A DNA stretch of 64,000 bases, from positions 124,001 to 188,000 of the forward strand of contig JBGAPI010000001.1 in assembly GCA_044221335.1 (NCBI GenBank), given 5' to 3'. Source of the stretch: JBGAPI01 sp044221335. Lineage in GTDB: Bacteria; Pseudomonadota; Gammaproteobacteria; Xanthomonadales; Ahniellaceae. Below, piece after piece: positions 27,503 to 36,528 of the stretch (position 1 is the stretch's first letter; each line of letters starts with the position of its first letter). The position numbers and the translations under genes are program-made. The notes under the pieces are model-generated. The model made no database searches and was not told the origin of the DNA. It was given only the letters and a program-made list of their open reading frames with translations.

Positions 27503-28127
27503 ACTCTTCCAGCGGCAACTGCGGCTGCATCAGGGGAATGCGCCCCTGGCCGAAGAAGATCGCCTTGAATTCGGCACGGCTGACCGAGACGTAGCGCTCG
27601 TTGCCGCCGATCTCGACCTGGGCGCCGCGTGTGATGGCACGACCGTGGTCGTCGACGCGGACCACCATCGTCGCCTTGCGGCCGGAGTGGCAGATGGTCT
27701 TGATCTCGGTGATCGAATCGGCCCACGCGAGCAGGTACTGGCTGCCCTCGAACAGCTCGCCCTGGAAGTCGGTGCGCAGGCCATAGGCCAGCACCGGCAC
27801 GTTGAGCTTGTCGACGATCTCGGTGACCTGCCAGACCTGCTGCTTCGACAGGAACTGCGACTCGTCGACGAGCACGCAGTGCAGCGGCCCGTGCGCCTCG
27901 ATCTCCGCGCGCACGATCGCCTCGAGGTCGTCGTGGCGCTCGAACACCCGGCCGTCGGCGCGCAGCCCGATGCGCGACTGCACCACGCCCTCGCCGTAGC
28001 GGTCGTCGAGTCGCGGCGTCAGGATCAGCGTCCGCATGCCGCGCTCGTGGTAGTTGTGCGCGGACTGCAGCAGCGTCGTGGTCTTTCCCGCGTTCATCGC
28101 GGAGTAGTAGAAGTAGAGCTTGGCCAT
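27501..28127 (-). CDS. tdk: thymidine kinase lacking most zinc ligands
   Basis: 208 residues. Thymidine kinase phosphorylates thymidine with ATP for salvage. Visible: Walker A in YSAMNAGKTTTLLQ, VLVDESQFL, and the substrate-binding lasso YGLRTDFQGELFEGS. In the E. coli enzyme a Zn site uses Cys residues in TICHCGRKA and a Cys and His in YVSVCRKH; here these segments read TICHSGRKA and YVSVSRAE, so three of the four ligands are gone. The fold may not need zinc. The gene is followed upstream by ~200 bases with GGGCCC-rich repeats before ntrY. Confidence 0.92.
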   Translation of the reverse strand: MAKLYFYYSAMNAGKTTTLLQSAHNYHERGMRTLILTPRLDDRYGEGVVQSRIGLRADGRVFERHDDLEAIVRAEIEAHGPLHCVLVDESQFLSKQQVWQVTEIVDKLNVPVLAYGLRTDFQGELFEGSQYLLAWADSITEIKTICHSGRKATMVVRVDDHGRAITRGAQVEIGGNERYVSVSRAEFKAIFFGQGRIPLMQPQLPLEE

Positions 28128-28333
28128 GGCCGGTCGGGGCTTGGGTGGGGGGCGGATGGTACTGCCTGAGGGCCCAGGTCCCAGGGCATCGGGCCCGTTC
28201 GACCGAGGCGATCGCTGGCCCCGTGCTCTTTTCGAATCCGGGTCCGCGCCAGGCCATCGGGACTCGTCACCCTTGGTCACGACCGCGATCGCCTTTCGCT
28301 CCGGACGCGGTCCTGCGGCTCGAGATGCCCGTC

Positions 28334-30496
28334 CTACACACTCGCCCCGGTCGCACCGGGCCCTGGGCCCTGGGTCCTGGACCCTTCCCCGCACGGAAGC
28401 ACCACCACGAACTCCGCGCCACCCTCGGCGCGATTGCCCGCCTCGACACTTCCGCCGAGCTCGTCGACCACCTTCTTGACGATGGCGAGGCCGAGGCCGC
28501 TGCCGCGGGACTTGGTCGAGACGTAGGGCTCGAACCAGCGGGCGTCGAAGCCCTCGGGCAGGCCCGGGCCGCGATCGGCGACGACCATCCGGACGGCTGG
28601 ACGGCCGTCCGTCGCCACCGCGGCCGCCAGCTCGACGCGGATCCGCGCCGGCCCGGAACCGGCCTCGATGGCGTTGGTGAGGAGGTTGTGCAGAAGCTGG
28701 CGCAGGCGGCCGGGGTCGGCCTGGACCGGCGTCAGGTCGGCGGCGATGGCGCGCTCGAACTCGGCCTGTCCGGCCTGCTCGTACAGTGCCGCCACATCGG
28801 CGATCAGGGCCGCGAGGTCGACCGGCTGCCGCGCGAGGCGTTCGCCGCGGGCGTAGTCGGAAAAGGCATCGACCATCGCCTTCAGTGCGCCGACCTGGTG
28901 GACGATGCTGGCGGTGGCGCGCTCCAGCACCGCCGCGTCGTCCGCCGCGAGCTTGCCGCCGAGGCGATGGCGCAGACGCTCGGCGCCGAGCTGGATCGGC
29001 GTCAGCGGGTTCTTCACCTCGTGCGCGAGGCGCTGCGCCACTTCGGCCCAGGCGGCGTCGCGCTGGGCGCGGATCAGCTCGGTCTGGTCGTCGAACAGCA
29101 GCAGGTGCTCGGCGCCGCCGCGCGGCGTCACGCCGCGCACCAGCAGGCGCCGCGCGCGTCCGCCGACCTCGACCTCGAACTCCTCGCGCCATTGCGCGAT
29201 GCCTTGCGCCGCGTGCTCGCGCCAGCGCTCGAACAGTGCCCGCAGGCTTGGCTGGGCGACGGCCAGGTCGGCGAGCGCGGCGCCCTCGGGCAGCGCGAGA
29301 TCGAGCATCTCGATCGCGGCGCGGTTGGCGGCGCTGACCCGGCCGTCGGTGCCGATCGCCACGACGCCGGAGGAGAGGTTCGCGAGGATGGTGTCGAGGT
29401 GCTCGCGCTGGGCGTCGATCGCGGCGGTGCGCTCGCTGTCGCGCTGATGGGCGCCGGCGAGATCGCGGCTCATGCGGTTGAAAGCCGCGGCGAGGTCGCC
29501 GAGCTCGTCGCCACCCGCGACCGCCGCCTCGCGGCCGAGTTCGCCGCCGGCGATCGCGTCGGCGGTGCGTGCGAGCTCCACCACCGGCGCCACCGCGCGG
29601 CGCGCGGCGTTGAGCGACAGCCACAGCGCCAGCAGCACCGCGAGCAGCAGCACCAGTCCCAGGATCAGGCCGAACGACAGCTTCAGTGCCGGCCGGAGGA
29701 AGCGCAGCCGCTGATAGTCGCGGTAGTTCTGCTCCAGCCGGTGGGTGGTGCTGCCGACGTCGGCGGCCAGAGGGAACAGGCCCTGCAGCGCGCCGCGTCC
29801 GCCTCCCATCCGGTGCAGCACGCGCACCATCAGCCCCTCGCCCAGCGGCTCGATCGCGCTGTAGTCGCCGCTGTCGCGCACCTGCCGCAGCAGCACCGCG
29901 TCGGGCAGCATCGGTTCGAGGAAGCGCGGCTCGGCGGCTGCGAGCTCGCGCACGCTGCCATCGTCGCCGACCAGGAGCCACTGGCCGGCGGGCGGCACGC
30001 CGGCAAGCGCCTCGTCCATGCTCGCGCCGGCCGGCGCTCCCTGCTCCAGCCGCACGGCAAGCGCCGCGGTGCGGGCGACCGCGCCGGCGCGTTCGTCATC
30101 GAGCGTGATCCGCCCGAGACGCAGCGCGTCCTCGGCGGTCTGCTCGATCTCGACGGTGAAGAACGAATCGACACTGACCGCGACGAAGCGCAGCGCGAAG
30201 CCGAACACCAGCAGCGCCGGCGGCAGGCCGATGGCGACCATCAGGACGAACAGGCGCCGGGCGAGCCGCGCGCCGGCCACGCCCTCGGCGGCGTCGCGCC
30301 AGAGGCGCCGGAGCGCTTCCGCCAGGACCGCCAGCAGGCTGATCACCGCGGCCAGCGCGACCGCACCGAGCCACGGTGTCCAGGCGGCGTAGCGCGAGCG
30401 GTCGACCTCGGCGTCGCCGACCAGCAACGCCGCGGCCAGCAGCACCGCCAGCAGCAGCGCGATCGGCAGTACGACCCACAGGCGGCGCGGGTTCAT
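28334..30496 (-). CDS. ntrY: sensor histidine kinase NtrY
   Basis: 720 residues. Four membrane helices (about 8-27, 42-62, 85-110 and 285-312), a periplasmic part, HAMP, PAS (~380-480) and kinase domains. The phospho-accepting His is in RLAHEVKNPLTPIQ; ATPase boxes are NLLTNAIEA, ADRGPGLPEG and GSGLGLAIVKK. The NtrYX pair responds to nitrogen or redox conditions in other bacteria. It overlaps the DUF4390 gene by four bases in the def-fmt-rsmB operon. No ntrX follows it; the best candidate lies at 12447-13835. Confidence 0.93.
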   Translation of the reverse strand: MNPRRLWVVLPIALLLAVLLAAALLVGDAEVDRSRYAAWTPWLGAVALAAVISLLAVLAEALRRLWRDAAEGVAGARLARRLFVLMVAIGLPPALLVFGFALRFVAVSVDSFFTVEIEQTAEDALRLGRITLDDERAGAVARTAALAVRLEQGAPAGASMDEALAGVPPAGQWLLVGDDGSVRELAAAEPRFLEPMLPDAVLLRQVRDSGDYSAIEPLGEGLMVRVLHRMGGGRGALQGLFPLAADVGSTTHRLEQNYRDYQRLRFLRPALKLSFGLILGLVLLLAVLLALWLSLNAARRAVAPVVELARTADAIAGGELGREAAVAGGDELGDLAAAFNRMSRDLAGAHQRDSERTAAIDAQREHLDTILANLSSGVVAIGTDGRVSAANRAAIEMLDLALPEGAALADLAVAQPSLRALFERWREHAAQGIAQWREEFEVEVGGRARRLLVRGVTPRGGAEHLLLFDDQTELIRAQRDAAWAEVAQRLAHEVKNPLTPIQLGAERLRHRLGGKLAADDAAVLERATASIVHQVGALKAMVDAFSDYARGERLARQPVDLAALIADVAALYEQAGQAEFERAIAADLTPVQADPGRLRQLLHNLLTNAIEAGSGPARIRVELAAAVATDGRPAVRMVVADRGPGLPEGFDARWFEPYVSTKSRGSGLGLAIVKKVVDELGGSVEAGNRAEGGAEFVVVLPCGEGSRTQGPGPGATGASV

Positions 30497-31005
30497 GGGC
30501 CGCGGAGGTCGATCTGCCAGTCCGGATCGAGCAGCGCCGGCAGCCGCAGGGGCCCGGGCAGGCGGTCGGCGGCGAGCGTCAGTCGTACCTGCAGGGTCCC
30601 GGTCGGCGCGGCGTCCAGCGGCAGGCGCAGGTGGTCGAGCGCGGCGAGCAGCTGCGCGCGCCGCGCGTAGACCCGGAGGTTGCGACCATCGTCGAGCGCG
30701 TACTGGCCGGACACGGGTTGCTGGCTCAGGGTCAGGGTCGCGTGGCCGCGGGTGGCGTCGCTGCCGCGCACCTCGACCGCCAGCGTCAGCGGCACGCCGT
30801 GGTCGAGTGCCTCCAGCAGCGGCGTGGACAGCGCGAGATCGAGGTCGAGGGCGAGCACCGCCGGTGTCCCGGCTTCGATGCGGGCGGCGCGCAGCCGGGA
30901 CGGGGTCGCGCGCCCGCAGGCGGCGAGCAGCGCGGCGCCGACGAGGAGCGCGATGCCGGCGCCGCGGCGCGCGGCGCGCGTCCTAGCCACGGGCGAGGAC
31001 GGCAT
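30493..31005 (-). CDS. DUF4390 lipoprotein-like protein
   Basis: 170 residues if the ATG at 31005 is used; a GTG at 30990 is an alternative. The N-terminus has several Arg, then a hydrophobic stretch ending in LLAAC, a lipobox for lipoprotein processing. The rest is a beta-rich DUF4390 domain (LDLDLALSTPLLEALDHGVP). Proteins of this family are encoded between rsmB and ntrY in many beta- and gammaproteobacteria. It overlaps the end of rsmB (by 23 bases from the ATG) and the start of ntrY. Role unknown; proximity to ntrY suggests sensing. Confidence 0.78.
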   Translation of the reverse strand: MPSSPVARTRAARRGAGIALLVGAALLAACGRATPSRLRAARIEAGTPAVLALDLDLALSTPLLEALDHGVPLTLAVEVRGSDATRGHATLTLSQQPVSGQYALDDGRNLRVYARRAQLLAALDHLRLPLDAAPTGTLQVRLTLAADRLPGPLRLPALLDPDWQIDLRGP

Positions 31006-32308
31006 AGAAGAAGCCATCCATGCCATGCTCGCCCGGCAGGAGCTGACGCCCGCCACCAGCCGCCCGGCCGAACCAGCCGGGCACGACCGGAAGGACCGCG
31101 GCGTCCGCATGACGGGCGCGGAAGCGTTCGATGGACAGCGCGTTTTCATCCGGCAGGATCGAGCACGTCGCGTAGACTAGCCGCCCCCCCGGAGCCAGCA
31201 AAGGCCACAGCGCGTCGAGCAGGCGCTGCTGCTCTGCGACGGCGTGGTCGATGCCGGCCGCGTCGCGCCGCCAGCGGATGTCGGGATGGCGACGGATCAC
31301 GCCGAGCCCGCTGCACGGCGCGTCGACCAGGATGCGGTCGAAGGGCCTGCGGTCCCACCAGGAGTCGACCGCCGCGGCGTCGGCGACGCGGACCTCGGCG
31401 GCGAGCCCGAGACGCGACAGGTTCTGCGCGATCCGCTCGCTGCGCCGCGAATCGCGCTCCAGCGCCACGGCCGCGATCGCGGGCTCGCGCTCCAGCGCGT
31501 GGGCAAGCTTGCCGCCGGGCGCGGCGCAGGCGTCGAGGAAGCGCTGTCCGGGACGCAGGTCGAGCAGCTCGACCGCGAGCTGCGCCGCGCCGTCCTGCAC
31601 CGACAGCGCGCCCTCGGCGAATCCCGGCAGGCGATCGACCGGCAACGAGTGCGGCAGCACGAGCGCGTCGGGCAGCGCGCCGAAGCGCTCCGCCGCGATG
31701 CCCTCCGCTGCGAGTTTCCGCGCGATCTCGTCGATGCCGGCGCGGCGGCGGTTGATCCGGATCCACAACGGCGGCTCGGCCTGGGCGGCGGCCATGATCG
31801 CCTCCGCCTCCGCCGGCCAGTCGCGGCGGATCCGCGCGGCAAGCTGGGCGGGATGGCCGTAGCGCACGCCATCGTCGGTCGGCAGCGCGGCGACCAGCGC
31901 GTCGCGCTCGCGACCGAAGCGCCGCAGCACCGCGTTCGCGAGCCCCGCCTGCGCCGCCTTGCCGAGTGTGCGCATCGCGGACACCGTGCTGCCGACGACC
32001 GCGTAGTTCGCGCCGATCCCGCTGTCGAGCTGCGCCAGCGCGACCCATAGGAGGTAACGCACCGCGCGCTCGCGCTTCGGCAGCGGCCGGGCGAGCAGGC
32101 GCTCGAGCAGCGCGGCGGCGCGCGGCAATCCGCGCAGCGCGGCATTGACGATCGCGCGCAACTGGGCGCGGTCGCGCGGATCGGGAAGCTCGCGGTCGGC
32201 GCGCGGCCACAGGCCGTCGAGCGACTCGCCGTGCTCGACGACGCGCTCGACGAGGCGCGCGGCGACGATCCGCAGGGTGACGCCGGGATCGCGGCTGGCC
32301 GGGTCCAT
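30983..32308 (-). CDS. rsmB: 16S rRNA (cytosine(967)-C(5))-methyltransferase
   Basis: 441 residues. RsmB methylates C967 of 16S rRNA with SAM. An N-terminal NusB-like domain (residues ~1-150) is followed by the methyltransferase domain, with SAM motif around LDACAAPGGKLAHA, catalytic Cys in DAPCSGLGVIRRHPD and second Cys in YATCSILPDEN. Its start is one base after the fmt stop. Confidence 0.95.
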   Translation of the reverse strand: MDPASRDPGVTLRIVAARLVERVVEHGESLDGLWPRADRELPDPRDRAQLRAIVNAALRGLPRAAALLERLLARPLPKRERAVRYLLWVALAQLDSGIGANYAVVGSTVSAMRTLGKAAQAGLANAVLRRFGRERDALVAALPTDDGVRYGHPAQLAARIRRDWPAEAEAIMAAAQAEPPLWIRINRRRAGIDEIARKLAAEGIAAERFGALPDALVLPHSLPVDRLPGFAEGALSVQDGAAQLAVELLDLRPGQRFLDACAAPGGKLAHALEREPAIAAVALERDSRRSERIAQNLSRLGLAAEVRVADAAAVDSWWDRRPFDRILVDAPCSGLGVIRRHPDIRWRRDAAGIDHAVAEQQRLLDALWPLLAPGGRLVYATCSILPDENALSIERFRARHADAAVLPVVPGWFGRAAGGGRQLLPGEHGMDGFFYAVLARG

Positions 32309-32309
32309 C

Positions 32310-33251
32310 TCAGCGCGACTTCAGCTCGGCGCGCGCGTTGAGGTAGTCGGCCGCGCGCACCGGCTTGCCACCGTCGCGCTGCACCGTGACGAGGCGGAGC
32401 GTGCCGGCACCGGTCGCGAGATCGATGCCGTCGCGACCCGCCGCGAGCACGGCGCCGGGCGGCGCCGGGCTCGTGCCCTCGAGCGCGATGGCCTCGTGGA
32501 CGCGCAGCCGCTCGCCGGCCAGGGTCAGTTCCGCGATCGGCCACGGATGGAAAGCGCGGACGAGGCGCTCGAGCTCGACGGCCGGTCGCGCCAGATCGAG
32601 TACCGCCTCGGCCTTGTCGAGCTTGGCGGCATAGGTCACGCCGGCCTCGGGCTGCGGCACGGCGACTGGCTGCAGGCCGGCAGCGAGCAGCGCGAGACCA
32701 TCGGCGAGGACCTGCGCACCGAGCGCCGCCAGTCGGTCGTGCAGGCGGCCGCCGGTGTCGTCGGTTTCGATCGGGGTGGCGAGCGGCAGCAGCACCGGGC
32801 CGGTGTCGAGCCCGGCGTCCATCCGCATCAGGCAGACACCCGTCTCGGTGTCGCCGGCGGCGATCGCGCGCTGGATCGGCGCCGCGCCGCGCCAGCGCGG
32901 CAGCAGCGAGGCGTGCACGTTCCAGCAGCCGTACTTCGGGAGCGCGAGCACCTTCGGCGGCAGGATCAGGCCGTAGGCGACGACGATCATCAGGTCGGGA
33001 CGGTAGTCCGCGAGCCGGCGCCGCGCGTCGACGGTGCGCAGCGTCTCCGGCTGCTCCACCGGCAGCCCGGCTGCCAGGGCCGCCTGCTTGACCGGGCTTG
33101 CGGCCAGCGCGCGGCCACGACCGGCCGGACGGTCCGGCTGGGTGTAGACCGCGACGACCTCGTGCGGGCTGGACCGGGCCGCCTCGAGGCAGGGCACGGC
33201 GAACTCCGGCGTGCCCGCGAAGACCAGGCGCAGGCGTTGGGTGACTTGCAT
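32310..33251 (-). CDS. fmt: methionyl-tRNA formyltransferase
   Basis: 313 residues, normal length. Formylates initiator Met-tRNA using 10-formyl-THF. Motifs: LVFAGTPEFAVPCLEA, YTQPDRPAGRGR, and the formyl-donor loop NVHASLLPRWRGAAPI; the C-terminal OB-like tRNA-binding domain covers residues ~205-313. Middle gene of the def-fmt-rsmB order. Separated from def by 36 bases that hold a REP-like palindrome. Confidence 0.96.
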   Translation of the reverse strand: MQVTQRLRLVFAGTPEFAVPCLEAARSSPHEVVAVYTQPDRPAGRGRALAASPVKQAALAAGLPVEQPETLRTVDARRRLADYRPDLMIVVAYGLILPPKVLALPKYGCWNVHASLLPRWRGAAPIQRAIAAGDTETGVCLMRMDAGLDTGPVLLPLATPIETDDTGGRLHDRLAALGAQVLADGLALLAAGLQPVAVPQPEAGVTYAAKLDKAEAVLDLARPAVELERLVRAFHPWPIAELTLAGERLRVHEAIALEGTSPAPPGAVLAAGRDGIDLATGAGTLRLVTVQRDGGKPVRAADYLNARAELKSR

Positions 33252-33290
33252 AGTGGGAGCTTCCGGCGTGGCGGCGCGAACGCCGCTCTA
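33252..33290. repeat. REP-like palindrome between fmt and def
   Basis: GTGGGAGCTTCCGGCGTGGCGGCGCGAACGCCGCTCTAC-type sequence, with GGCGTGGCGGCG facing CGCCGCTCTAC. It lies within the def-fmt operon and overlaps the def stop by a few bases. Confidence 0.45.
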
Positions 33291-33830
33291 CAGCGTGTGG
33301 GTGCGCTGCGCGCTGTTCTTGTCGCCGTCGCGCTTGGCCTTGTTCGCCTTCTCCAGCTTGCGCCGCACCTGCTCGCGCTTGATCGGCGACAGGTAGTCGA
33401 CGAATACCTTGCCCTCGAGATGGTCCATCTCGTGCTGGATACAGACCGCCAGCAGGCCGTCGGCATCGAGCTCGTAGGCCTGGCCGTGGCGGTCCTGGGC
33501 GCGGACCCGGATCTGGTTGGCGCGTTCGACGTCGGCGAAGATCCCGGGCACCGACAGGCAGCCCTCCTGGTAGACCTGGATCCCGTCGCGGACCAGGATT
33601 TCCGGATTCACGAACACCCGCGGCTCGTTCTTCTCTTCGCTGACGTCGATGACCATGAAGCGCTGGTGGCGATCCACCTGGGTGGCCGCGAGACCGATGC
33701 CGGGCGCGGCATACATGGTCTCGAACATGTCGTCCACCAGGCTCTGGAAGGCCGGGCCGAAGTCGGCGACCGGCTTGGCTTTGGTGCGCAGCCGGGGGTC
33801 GGGAAACTCGAGGATGGTCAGAAGGGCCAT
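33288..33830 (-). CDS. def: peptide deformylase
   Basis: 180 residues. Removes the formyl group from nascent chains. The three signature motifs are present: GIGLAATQV, EGCLSVP (Cys ligand) and QHEMDHLEG (two His ligands and catalytic Glu). The C-terminus carries ~15 extra polar residues. First gene of the minus-strand operon; it is divergent from the LysM gene across a 97-base region. Confidence 0.97.
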   Translation of the reverse strand: MALLTILEFPDPRLRTKAKPVADFGPAFQSLVDDMFETMYAAPGIGLAATQVDRHQRFMVIDVSEEKNEPRVFVNPEILVRDGIQVYQEGCLSVPGIFADVERANQIRVRAQDRHGQAYELDADGLLAVCIQHEMDHLEGKVFVDYLSPIKREQVRRKLEKANKAKRDGDKNSAQRTHTL

Positions 33831-33862
33831 GGCGATTGCTCGAAATTGCGGATTAACACAGA

Positions 33863-33891
33863 TTTTCTCACGGATCGAAATTGGTTACACT
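33863..33891 (+). promoter_or_regulatory. possible promoter of the LysM gene
   Basis: TTTTCT and TACACT are separated by 17 bases in the AT-richer def/LysM intergenic region. The -10-like element is 4 of 6 to consensus and the -35-like element only 3 of 6, so this is tentative. Confidence 0.35.
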
Positions 33892-33927
33892 GGTCCAAGG
33901 CCCAAACTAATCAGGGTGTTGGCCGTC

Positions 33928-35106
33928 ATGCTTAAAAAACTTTCTGGGTTTGCTCTCGGACTGCTCGCCACGGTTGCGGTTTATGCGGCCGATGTCGGTA
34001 TCAACAAGGACCACCCGGACACCTACGTGGTGCAGAAGGGCGACACCCTGTGGGACATCTCGGGGCGCTTCCTTTCCAAACCCTGGCTGTGGCCGGAGAT
34101 CTGGCAGGCCAACCCGCAGATCAAGAATCCGCACCGCATCTATCCGGGCGATCGCCTGAGCCTGGTGTATGCGGACGGGCGGCCCATCCTCACCGTGAAC
34201 GGCCAGCCGGCGTTCGGCCCGCACGTGCGCGAGGAACCGCTGGACGGCGCGGCGACGGCCGTGCCCCTCGGTGACGTGCGCGCCTTCCTCACCAAGTACC
34301 GCATCTACAACGCGGAAGACACCAAGAACCTGCCCTATGTCGTCGGGCTGGAAGAGAACCGCCTGTTCGCGGACTCCGGCAGCCTCGCCTACGTGCGCGG
34401 CCTGTCGGCGCAGCCGGGCCAGAAGGTCGTGGTGCTGCGCGCCGGCAACGAGTACTTCGACGTTCCGAAGGACTATCCGTGGAACTCGGACGAGCGCGAA
34501 GTGGTCGCCGACAAGTGGAGCACGGACCGAGGCGTCACCGTCGGCAACTGGTGGAAGAACGTCGCGATCAACCCGATGCGCCGCCACAAGGTGGTGCCGC
34601 TCGGTCGCGAGATGGTCGAGATCGCGCACGGCACCGTGACCCGTTCCGCCGACATCAGCTCGATCCAGGTCACCTACGGCGACGTCGAGGTGAAGGCCGG
34701 CGACCTCGTGGTGGTCGGCGAGGATCTGCCCTTCGACCTCACCTTCTATCCGCACCCGCCGACCAAGGCGCCGGAGAACATGCGGGTGGTCGCGCTGTCC
34801 AACGACCTGCCTTACGGCGGCACCAAGGACGTGGTCGCGCTGTCCCGCGGTCGCAAGGACGGCATCGAGGTCGGACAGGTCTATTCGGTGTACCGTCCGG
34901 GCGAGGTCGTGCGCGACCGCGTCAAGTACCCGGACAACGACGCCCGTGCGGCGTTCCGTCCGAGCAAGGCCAATGTCACCCTGCCGGAGGAGTATGTCGG
35001 CACCGTGATGGTGTTCCGGACCTTCGACGGCATCAGCTACGGCCTGATGATGGACGGCATCCGACCGGTCAAGGTCTACGACGTGCTGCACATGCCGGTC
35101 GAATGA
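33928..35106 (+). CDS. secreted LysM peptidoglycan-binding protein
   Basis: 392 residues. A signal peptide covers residues ~1-20 (LLATVAVYAADV). A LysM domain follows at about 33-85 (YVVQKGDTLWDISGRFLS ... IYPGDRLSLVY). The large remainder (~300 residues) has no recognised domain. Proteins like this, encoded directly before dprA-topA in beta- and gammaproteobacteria, are thought to bind the wall. It ends at a strong terminator. Its start was fixed by the signal peptide. Confidence 0.9.
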   Translation: MLKKLSGFALGLLATVAVYAADVGINKDHPDTYVVQKGDTLWDISGRFLSKPWLWPEIWQANPQIKNPHRIYPGDRLSLVYADGRPILTVNGQPAFGPHVREEPLDGAATAVPLGDVRAFLTKYRIYNAEDTKNLPYVVGLEENRLFADSGSLAYVRGLSAQPGQKVVVLRAGNEYFDVPKDYPWNSDEREVVADKWSTDRGVTVGNWWKNVAINPMRRHKVVPLGREMVEIAHGTVTRSADISSIQVTYGDVEVKAGDLVVVGEDLPFDLTFYPHPPTKAPENMRVVALSNDLPYGGTKDVVALSRGRKDGIEVGQVYSVYRPGEVVRDRVKYPDNDARAAFRPSKANVTLPEEYVGTVMVFRTFDGISYGLMMDGIRPVKVYDVLHMPVE

Positions 35107-35127
35107 CCCGGGGTGCACCTGTTCCGG

Positions 35128-35154
35128 AAAAAGGCGCCGCGAGGCGCCTTTTTT
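35128..35154 (+). terminator. intrinsic terminator after the LysM gene
   Basis: AAAAAGGCGCC-GCGA-GGCGCCTTTTTT; six paired G/C bases, then A/T tract pairing and a T-run, 21 bases after the stop. Confidence 0.93.
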
Positions 35155-35252
35155 CATGGCGCTGATGTCCTACCGTCCGACGCGGTGATTTCCTACGTAC
35201 GCAGCGATCCGTTCCTACAGGCGCAGCCGCCGTCGTCGGTCAGCATCGCGGC

Positions 35253-36404
35253 ATGCCGCTCCTGCACTCCGTCGAACTCGTCCGGGCCACGCTGACCTTG
35301 CTGCGTGCACCGGAGCTCGGCGCGCGGCGCCTGCGTTCCCTGATCGCCGACACGGGCGGAATCGCGGCGGCGGCCGCCGCGGGTGCCGCGTGCTGGCGCC
35401 GCCATCGTCTTCCCGACGAGACGATCGCGTGGCTCACCCGACCCGACGCGCGCCGCCTCGATGCCGACCTCGCCTGGCTCGCCGAGCCCGGGCGACAGCT
35501 GCTGCTCGACGGCGATGCCGTCTGGCCGACGCGCCTCGGTGCCCTTGCCGACGCGCCGCTGGCGCTGTTCCTCCGCGGTGACGCCGACTGGCTCGGCTGT
35601 CCGCTGCTGGCCGTCGTCGGCAGCCGCAGCGCGACCCGCGTCGGTCTCGAGGTCGCGCGCGACTTCGCCGCCGACCTCGCCGCACGCGGCCTCGTCATCG
35701 TCAGCGGGCTCGCGGTCGGCATCGATGCAGCCGCCCATCGGGGCGCACTCGATGCGGGTGGCGGCACGCTGGCGGTCTGCGGCACCGGGCTCGATCGGGT
35801 CTATCCGGCCGCCCATGCGGAACTGGCCGAGCGGATCGCCGCCGCGGGCCTGCTGCTGTCGGAGTTCCCGCCCGGAACGCCGCCCAGGCGCAGCCACTTC
35901 CCGCGGCGCAACCGGCTGATCGCGGCGCTGGCGCTCGGCACCGTGGTGGTCGAGGCGAGCCTCGCTTCCGGCTCGCTGATCACCGCACGGCTGGCTGCGG
36001 ACTGCGGCGCCGAGGTATTCGCCATCCCGGGATCGATCATGAGCCCCACGAAGCGCGGCTGCCACCGGCTGATCCGCGAGGGCGCCAAGCTGGTCGAATC
36101 GAGCGCCGATGTCCTGGAGGAGCTGGCCCCGGCGCTCGCGGCTGCCGGGGTGGCGCTGGCGGCCGGACTCGGTTCACAGCCCGGGTCCGGCGACGACGCC
36201 GCGTCCGGGCCGGACTGGTTGCTGGTGGCGCTCGGCGACGAGCCCGCCAGCGTCGACCAGCTCGCCGCCCGCAGCGCCCGCGCGCCTGCCCGGGTGCTGT
36301 CCGAACTGCTGCTGCTGGAGCTCTCCGGCGCGGTCGTCGCGCTCGCCGGCGGACGCTGGCAGCGGCGGCGCCATCGGGGCCGCCGCACGGCCGGGTTTGC
36401 TTGA
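35253..36404 (+). CDS. dprA: DNA-processing protein DprA
   Basis: 383 residues. DprA loads RecA on incoming single-stranded DNA during transformation. The Rossmann domain has GSRSATRVGLEVARDFA, VSGLAVGIDAAAHRGAL, GTGLDRVYPAAH and FPRRNRLIAALA (phosphate/ssDNA contacts). A C-terminal winged-helix domain covers about 310-365. The gene precedes topA; here only ~120 bases separate them. Confidence 0.95.
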   Translation: MPLLHSVELVRATLTLLRAPELGARRLRSLIADTGGIAAAAAAGAACWRRHRLPDETIAWLTRPDARRLDADLAWLAEPGRQLLLDGDAVWPTRLGALADAPLALFLRGDADWLGCPLLAVVGSRSATRVGLEVARDFAADLAARGLVIVSGLAVGIDAAAHRGALDAGGGTLAVCGTGLDRVYPAAHAELAERIAAAGLLLSEFPPGTPPRRSHFPRRNRLIAALALGTVVVEASLASGSLITARLAADCGAEVFAIPGSIMSPTKRGCHRLIREGAKLVESSADVLEELAPALAAAGVALAAGLGSQPGSGDDAASGPDWLLVALGDEPASVDQLAARSARAPARVLSELLLLELSGAVVALAGGRWQRRRHRGRRTAGFA

Positions 36405-36528
36405 CAGCACTAGCGCAGCTGTGGCCACACTGAAAAGGGGAAGGTCCTGAAGATCGTCGCTGCCGCTCCAGGCGCGGACTGACTTTTCCTTTCGATTCAA
36501 CCGTTTATCTAGAGTGCCGCAACGCCCC

